From an uncultured Bacteroidota bacterium (GTDB lineage: Bacteria; Bacteroidota; Bacteroidia; Chitinophagales; Chitinophagaceae): DNA of 9,897 nucleotides. The notes beneath the pieces are model-generated. The model saw only the letters and a program-made list of their open reading frames with translations. It was not told where the DNA came from and ran no database searches. Shown here piece by piece: positions 6,975-9,897 of this stretch (position 1 is its first letter; every line of letters begins with the position of its first letter). The translations under genes and the position numbers were made by a program. The stretch lies in NCBI GenBank assembly GCA_903912435.1, contig CAIWHI010000258.1, positions 1-9,897 on the forward strand, read 5' to 3'.

Positions 6975-6983
6975 ATGTTTCAA
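6871..6983. other. GC-elevated, C-rich segment of unknown origin
   Basis: The sequence following the break in Rpn homology is about 50% GC over 103 bases (my count: 52 G or C), with C far exceeding G on the plus strand. The neighbouring DNA is clearly more AT-rich. A small imperfect stem (GGCG at 6879-6882 with CGCC at 6897-6900) is present. The minus strand is open from an ATG at 6983 and reads a hydrophobic peptide (VGVIDVLAGIIVYAF) before running antisense through the Rpn fragment. I do not call it a gene. It may be a piece of a dispersed repeat or of a deleted gene. Confidence 0.45.
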
Positions 6984-7075
6984 TTCATTGTTACTTACTT
7001 ACCTTACCAGAGTGGGGACGAGAATATGAGTTTGGAGAGGAAGTGAGGGGGAAGGTATCTATATAAATTAAATAG

Positions 7076-7615
7076 CTACGCCCCATATGCCCACTCCAGC
7101 ATTTCAGGATTTTTTTCATAAAAATCCCGCACAAAATACCTTACATGTTCATCATCAGTATTGGCTATGAGCTTTATTTTCTCTTTAGCCTCGGGTGTGC
7201 CAATATCATGTAATGCCCTAATACATTTGCGCTGCAAAGCACGGACTTCATCCCAATCATAAATTATACGGGAAGCTTTGTATAAGCAGTCCACTATTTC
7301 AGGGCCACCAATATCAAACCAAAGCATCATAACTATATCCTCCTCTTTTTCATGCCACCTAAAAGATAGGAGGTGGTCTAGAACTTTCAGGTAAGCTTGA
7401 TCTACCCCATCACTATCTGCGGCTATAAGCAAATACTCAACTAAGTCCTTATTTTCATGCTCGCAAGCTTGATATAGTCCATCTATTATCACCTGGGTAT
7501 ATTCAAATTTTCCTGAAAAGAAACCAGAAAATTCTTCAATGGTTATTTCATCATTTACTGCTCTGGCTAGGTTTTGTTGGAAAGTCATAGAGGTGTTTTG
7601 ATGGTGGAATAGCAT
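7076..7615 (-). CDS. HEAT-like repeat hypothetical protein
   Basis: A 179-residue acidic, soluble, all-helical protein with no signal peptide. I do not recognise a named family. Residues 122-168 (RALQRKCIRALHDIGTPEAKEKI, then ANTDDEHVRYFVRDFYE) read like HEAT-type helix pairs, including the typical IGTPEA turn, and 75-112 may form further pairs. HEAT-like proteins act as protein-binding scaffolds, and small stand-alone ones are often found as immunity-type or accessory proteins; no partner toxin is visible here. The ATG at 7615 follows an A9 tract; the Met at residue 10 (7588) is an alternative start. An upstream ATG at 7628 lies in another frame across the A9 tract. The gene is flanked by the Rpn-like fragment and the divergent intact Rpn-like gene, with a 104-bp shared upstream region. 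Confidence 0.78.
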   Translation of the reverse strand: MLFHHQNTSMTFQQNLARAVNDEITIEEFSGFFSGKFEYTQVIIDGLYQACEHENKDLVEYLLIAADSDGVDQAYLKVLDHLLSFRWHEKEEDIVMMLWFDIGGPEIVDCLYKASRIIYDWDEVRALQRKCIRALHDIGTPEAKEKIKLIANTDDEHVRYFVRDFYEKNPEMLEWAYGA

Positions 7616-7674
7616 GTTTTTTTTTCATGAATAAATTTCCCAAAAACGGTGTTGTCTTGGGCGGTATCCTAAAC

Positions 7675-7682
7675 CAAAAATA
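7675..7682 (-). promoter_or_regulatory. Candidate -7 element for the HEAT-like gene
   Basis: The minus strand reads TATTTTTG, matching TAnnTTTG. No suitably spaced TTG was found upstream. Transcription would begin near 7668 with a leader of about 50 bases. Confidence 0.3.
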
Positions 7683-7688
7683 AATACT

Positions 7689-7696
7689 TAAATTTG
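7689..7696 (+). promoter_or_regulatory. Candidate -7 element for the intact Rpn-like gene
   Basis: TAAATTTG matches the -7 consensus exactly, 23 bp before the ATG, predicting a leader of roughly 17 bases. A -33 TTG at the normal distance is not seen (the closest, 7657-7659, is 29 bp away). It is only 6 bp from the oppositely oriented -7 element at 7675-7682, so the two promoters could interfere. Confidence 0.4.
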
Positions 7697-7719
7697 CATA
7701 ATTGAGATAACATAGGGCT

Positions 7720-8556
7720 ATGGCAAAATATATAGACATCTTCACTGATTACGGTTTTAAGAAAATTTTCGGGGAAGAAGCCAATAAGAACTTCCTGATT
7801 GATTTTCTAAACTCACTATTGCCAGCCAGTACACATATAAAAGACCTGACATTTAAAAATACAGAACAATTACCTGTAACCATTGATGAGCGTAGGGCTG
7901 TGTATGACATCTATTGTGAAAATGATAAAGGCGAAAAATTTATTGTAGAACTGCAAAAAGCCAAACAGAATTATTTTATAGATCGCACCATTTATTATTC
8001 CACATTCCCCATTAGTGGGCAAGCCATAAAGGGAGATTGGGATTATAACCTAAAGGCTGTGTATTGCATAGGATTGCTGGATTTTAAATTCAGTGATTAT
8101 GGAGATGAATCCGAACAAGGCGAGGTGGTGCATACTCACACCCTAAAAAACCAACACAACAGGCAGGTATACAATAAGCTAACTTACATATACCTTGAAA
8201 TGCCCAATTTCAACAAAAAGGAAAATGAGTTGGAAACCAGGCTTGACCAATGGCTATATTTTATTAAAAATCTTGAAAGCTTCCAGGCCATTCCAGAAAT
8301 TTTTAAGAACCAGGTTGTTTTTGTAGAAGCAATTGAAAAAGCTGAACTAGCACGAATGAGCGAAGAAGCCCAGGCAACCTATTATGAGGGACTGAAAGCT
8401 TACCGCGATAACCTTTCCCAGATTAAAACCGGCATTGAAGAAGAAAGAATAAAGATAGCCAAGAACTGCCTAAAAAATGGTCTTAGCATTGAAATGACTG
8501 CTAAACTAACAGGCTTAAGCGAAGACGAAATAAGCAAATTGCAAAACCATTTCTGA
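7720..8556 (+). CDS. Rpn family recombination-promoting nuclease / PD-(D/E)XK nuclease family transposase
   Basis: A 278-residue protein of the PDDEXK_2 (PF12784-like) group. The N-terminal D10-YGFKKIFG box is the family hallmark (DfgFKkiFG). The nuclease core shows D63 in AVYDIYC and E77-L-Q79-K80 in FIVELQKAKQ, a D-x13-E-x-Q/K arrangement as expected for the PD-(D/E)XK fold. R89 and YYSTFPISGQAIKG (92-105) match the conserved segment that follows. Residues 240-275 carry the family's C-terminal AKNCLKNGLSIEMTAKLTGLSEDEI motif. All key residues are present, so it may be active. Relatives (E. coli RpnA-E) cut DNA and raise RecA-independent recombination; they are annotated as transposases but usually lack terminal inverted repeats, and I see none here. 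A truncated paralogue lies 1 kb upstream in the same direction. Confidence 0.93.
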   Translation: MAKYIDIFTDYGFKKIFGEEANKNFLIDFLNSLLPASTHIKDLTFKNTEQLPVTIDERRAVYDIYCENDKGEKFIVELQKAKQNYFIDRTIYYSTFPISGQAIKGDWDYNLKAVYCIGLLDFKFSDYGDESEQGEVVHTHTLKNQHNRQVYNKLTYIYLEMPNFNKKENELETRLDQWLYFIKNLESFQAIPEIFKNQVVFVEAIEKAELARMSEEAQATYYEGLKAYRDNLSQIKTGIEEERIKIAKNCLKNGLSIEMTAKLTGLSEDEISKLQNHF

Positions 8557-8557
8557 A

Positions 8558-8574
8558 ATGAAACCTAATTTCAT
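8558..8574. terminator. Weak bidirectional hairpin between convergent genes
   Basis: ATGAAA (8558-8563) faces TTTCAT (8569-8574) with a 5-base loop, in the 49-bp gap between the convergent Rpn-like and mutS2 genes. The stem is short and AT-rich with no clear T-tract, so terminator function is doubtful. Confidence 0.22.
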
Positions 8575-8605
8575 CTTAGCATTGTGAATTTTGCAATAAC
8601 ATCCC

Positions 8606-9897
8606 TTACCCTTTCTTCCCCTTAGTCTCCAACACTTTTTGCCTCACCACAACCCATTCATCAATATTCACTGTAAAAGGCATATTGCCTATTTTCAGTA
8701 TTGCTTTTTTATCCCGGAACTCAATTACTGTACCCACCTGGTGGTTTACCTTATTACGTACCAGATCGCCTATTTTGGCAGTGCCACCAAGAGTTTCATA
8801 CGCCTTATCAGCCTTGCGGGCTGCGGCTGCATTGGTGTCCACCAGTTTTTTCCTGAAAAGAACACTTTCGGCGGCTTTTATTACGTCCTGCTTATTTTCA
8901 GCACGTTTCCAATCCTGAATGATTTGTTTGAATTTGCGTTCGGTATCACGCAGGTAATCCAGTTCTTCTTTCTTTATCTGGTTTTGCAACCTGATAGTTT
9001 CCTGCTGTTGCCTTAGTTTTTCGCGGTCGGTAAGCTCATCATACTTGGTTTTCAGCTTTTCATTTTCCTTAATTAGCTTGGTCAACTCCTTTTCCTTATC
9101 AGTAAGCCTTACTGATTGTTGCTCGGTTTGATGTAGCATCTTATCCAGCTTAAAGTGTTCCCGCTGGGTGAGCTGCTTGGCACGCTCTATAACCGCAGGC
9201 GGCAGGCCGCTACGCTGGGCTATGGCAAATGTATAGGAACTACCCGGTTTGCCTATGGCCAACTGGTATAGTGGTTCCAGCTTCTCCTCATCAAATGCCA
9301 TGGCCCCGTTAAAAATGCCCCTCACCTTGCCCGCCATTACCTTTAGATTAAGATAATGGGTGGTAATGATACCTATGGCATGCTTTGCTGCCAGGTCTTC
9401 CACAATTGCCTCTGCAAAGGCACCTCCCAGATTAGGATCTGAACCACTGCCCAGCTCATCAATGAAAAACAGGGTTTTGCCATTAGCAAAATCCATATAG
9501 TATTTCATAGCCTGTAAGTGGGCACTGTAGGTACTTAATTCATGTTCTATAGATTGGGTATCACCTATCTGCACCATTATCTGCCTGAAAATCCCTACCT
9601 CCGAACTTTCATCAGCGGTTATCAACAAGCCGGCCTGCGCCATTAATTGCAGCAGGCCTACCGTCTTCATTGATACCGTTTTCCCTCCGGCATTTGGCCC
9701 GCTTATGATGAGTATGCGGTTCTGCCTGTCGAGCGTAAGATTCAGGGGTATAGTTGGTCTGTTATTTTGTTTGTGTATCAGGAACAATAATGGGTGGTAT
9801 GCTTTTACCAGGCTCAAAGCCGGGTGAGGGCTCACACGGGGCATATTGGCATTCATATCCAGGGCCAGTAAGGCCTTGGCCCTAATATAATCGAAGA
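8606..9897 (-). CDS. mutS2: MutS2-type DNA mismatch/recombination ATPase, C-terminal part (partial, runs off right edge), lacking the Smr domain
   Basis: The frame stays open to the right edge: about 13 further residues (starting FDYIRAKALLALD) precede the Met at 9856, so that Met is not the true start. Counting from it, the Walker A loop GPNAGGKT is at 53-60, STYSAHLQ at 108-115, Walker B with DE at 133-134 followed by LGSGSDPNLGGAF at 135-147, and the TTHY switch at 165-168. A long charged coiled coil spans about 222-335, and a KOW-like beta segment (GDLVRNKVNHQVGTV onward) is at 363-400. This order is that of MutS2, which acts on stalled ribosomes or branched DNA rather than mismatches. 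The protein ends at ETKGKKG straight after the KOW-like segment, whereas canonical MutS2 continues into an Smr nuclease domain of about 80 residues. No Smr-like sequence follows in any frame before the convergent Rpn-like gene. The family call is firm; the symbol is by family. Confidence 0.93.
   Translation of the reverse strand, partial: FDYIRAKALLALDMNANMPRVSPHPALSLVKAYHPLLFLIHKQNNRPTIPLNLTLDRQNRILIISGPNAGGKTVSMKTVGLLQLMAQAGLLITADESSEVGIFRQIMVQIGDTQSIEHELSTYSAHLQAMKYYMDFANGKTLFFIDELGSGSDPNLGGAFAEAIVEDLAAKHAIGIITTHYLNLKVMAGKVRGIFNGAMAFDEEKLEPLYQLAIGKPGSSYTFAIAQRSGLPPAVIERAKQLTQREHFKLDKMLHQTEQQSVRLTDKEKELTKLIKENEKLKTKYDELTDREKLRQQQETIRLQNQIKKEELDYLRDTERKFKQIIQDWKRAENKQDVIKAAESVLFRKKLVDTNAAAARKADKAYETLGGTAKIGDLVRNKVNHQVGTVIEFRDKKAILKIGNMPFTVNIDEWVVVRQKVLETKGKKG

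Larger units (their letters stand above)
6684..7885 (+). repeat. Direct repeats (6684-6870 and 7699-7885) around the HEAT-like gene
   Basis: Two same-direction copies of about 187 bp, offset by exactly 1015 bases with no gaps, formed by the Rpn-like fragment and the 5' end of the intact gene. Identity is about 86% over the coding part. The longest perfect stretches are about 20 bases. Homologous recombination between them would delete the HEAT-like gene. Confidence 0.85.

Noticed and set aside
6801..6983. Minus-strand frame with a hydrophobic stretch, possible small membrane protein
   Set aside because: About half of it is antisense to the Rpn-like fragment, whose silent-change pattern fixes the plus strand as the coding one. 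The rest is kept only as an unexplained segment.
6684..8556. A toxin-antitoxin or defence module formed by the HEAT-like and Rpn-like genes
   Set aside because: The genes are divergent, not an operon, and neither has a recognisable toxin, antitoxin or defence partner domain beyond the generic nuclease fold.
7690..8600. Insertion-sequence ends or target-site duplication around the intact Rpn-like gene
   Set aside because: I found no matching terminal inverted repeats flanking the gene. Family members commonly lack such ends despite the transposase label.
1..9897. tRNA, rRNA or CRISPR array
   Set aside because: No cloverleaf-like sequence, rRNA segment or regularly spaced short repeats were seen on reading either strand.

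Overview
The window looks like chromosomal DNA of a Bacteroidota bacterium, most plausibly of the Chitinophagaceae/Sphingobacteriia side (an inference; no rRNA or other direct marker is present). Support comes from two PorP/SprF-family proteins typical of type IX secretion, AT-rich DNA without Shine-Dalgarno sites but with A-rich leaders before start codons, and several copies of the Bacteroidota -7 promoter element TAnnTTTG.

Layout. Positions 1-2398 hold two minus-strand genes 9 bp apart: a class I SAM methyltransferase with a degenerate N-terminal zinc-knuckle, then a large membrane protein (signal peptide, TPR-like region, many membrane spans) that runs off the left edge. A 381-bp divergent spacer with nested inverted repeats leads to the plus-strand gene upp (uracil phosphoribosyltransferase). 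Next come two tandem, roughly 70% identical porP/sprF-like genes (3528-5698), closed by a strong intrinsic terminator. A TerC-family membrane protein (5900-6682) follows, with the best promoter in the window.

Positions 6684-8556 form a small accessory patch. Directly after the terC stop lies a promoterless, startless 5' fragment of a PD-(D/E)XK (Rpn/PDDEXK_2 transposase-like) gene, fused to a 50% GC, C-rich segment of unknown origin. A minus-strand HEAT-like hypothetical gene follows, then an intact Rpn-like gene in the same orientation as the fragment. The fragment and the intact gene form about 186 bp of direct repeat 1015 bp apart. At the right edge is the 3' part of a minus-strand mutS2 gene whose product ends after a KOW-like segment, with no Smr nuclease domain.

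How the genes work together: most of the window is housekeeping or cell-envelope genes in small independent transcription units. The two clear cooperative groups are the methyltransferase/membrane-protein pair, possibly cell-surface glycan or lipid modification, and the porP/sprF pair, type IX secretion or surface attachment. I see no clear new defence or mobile system. The most informative anomalies are the Rpn fragment and its flanking segment, the Smr-less MutS2, and the isolated duplicated PorP/SprF pair without a visible secreted partner.
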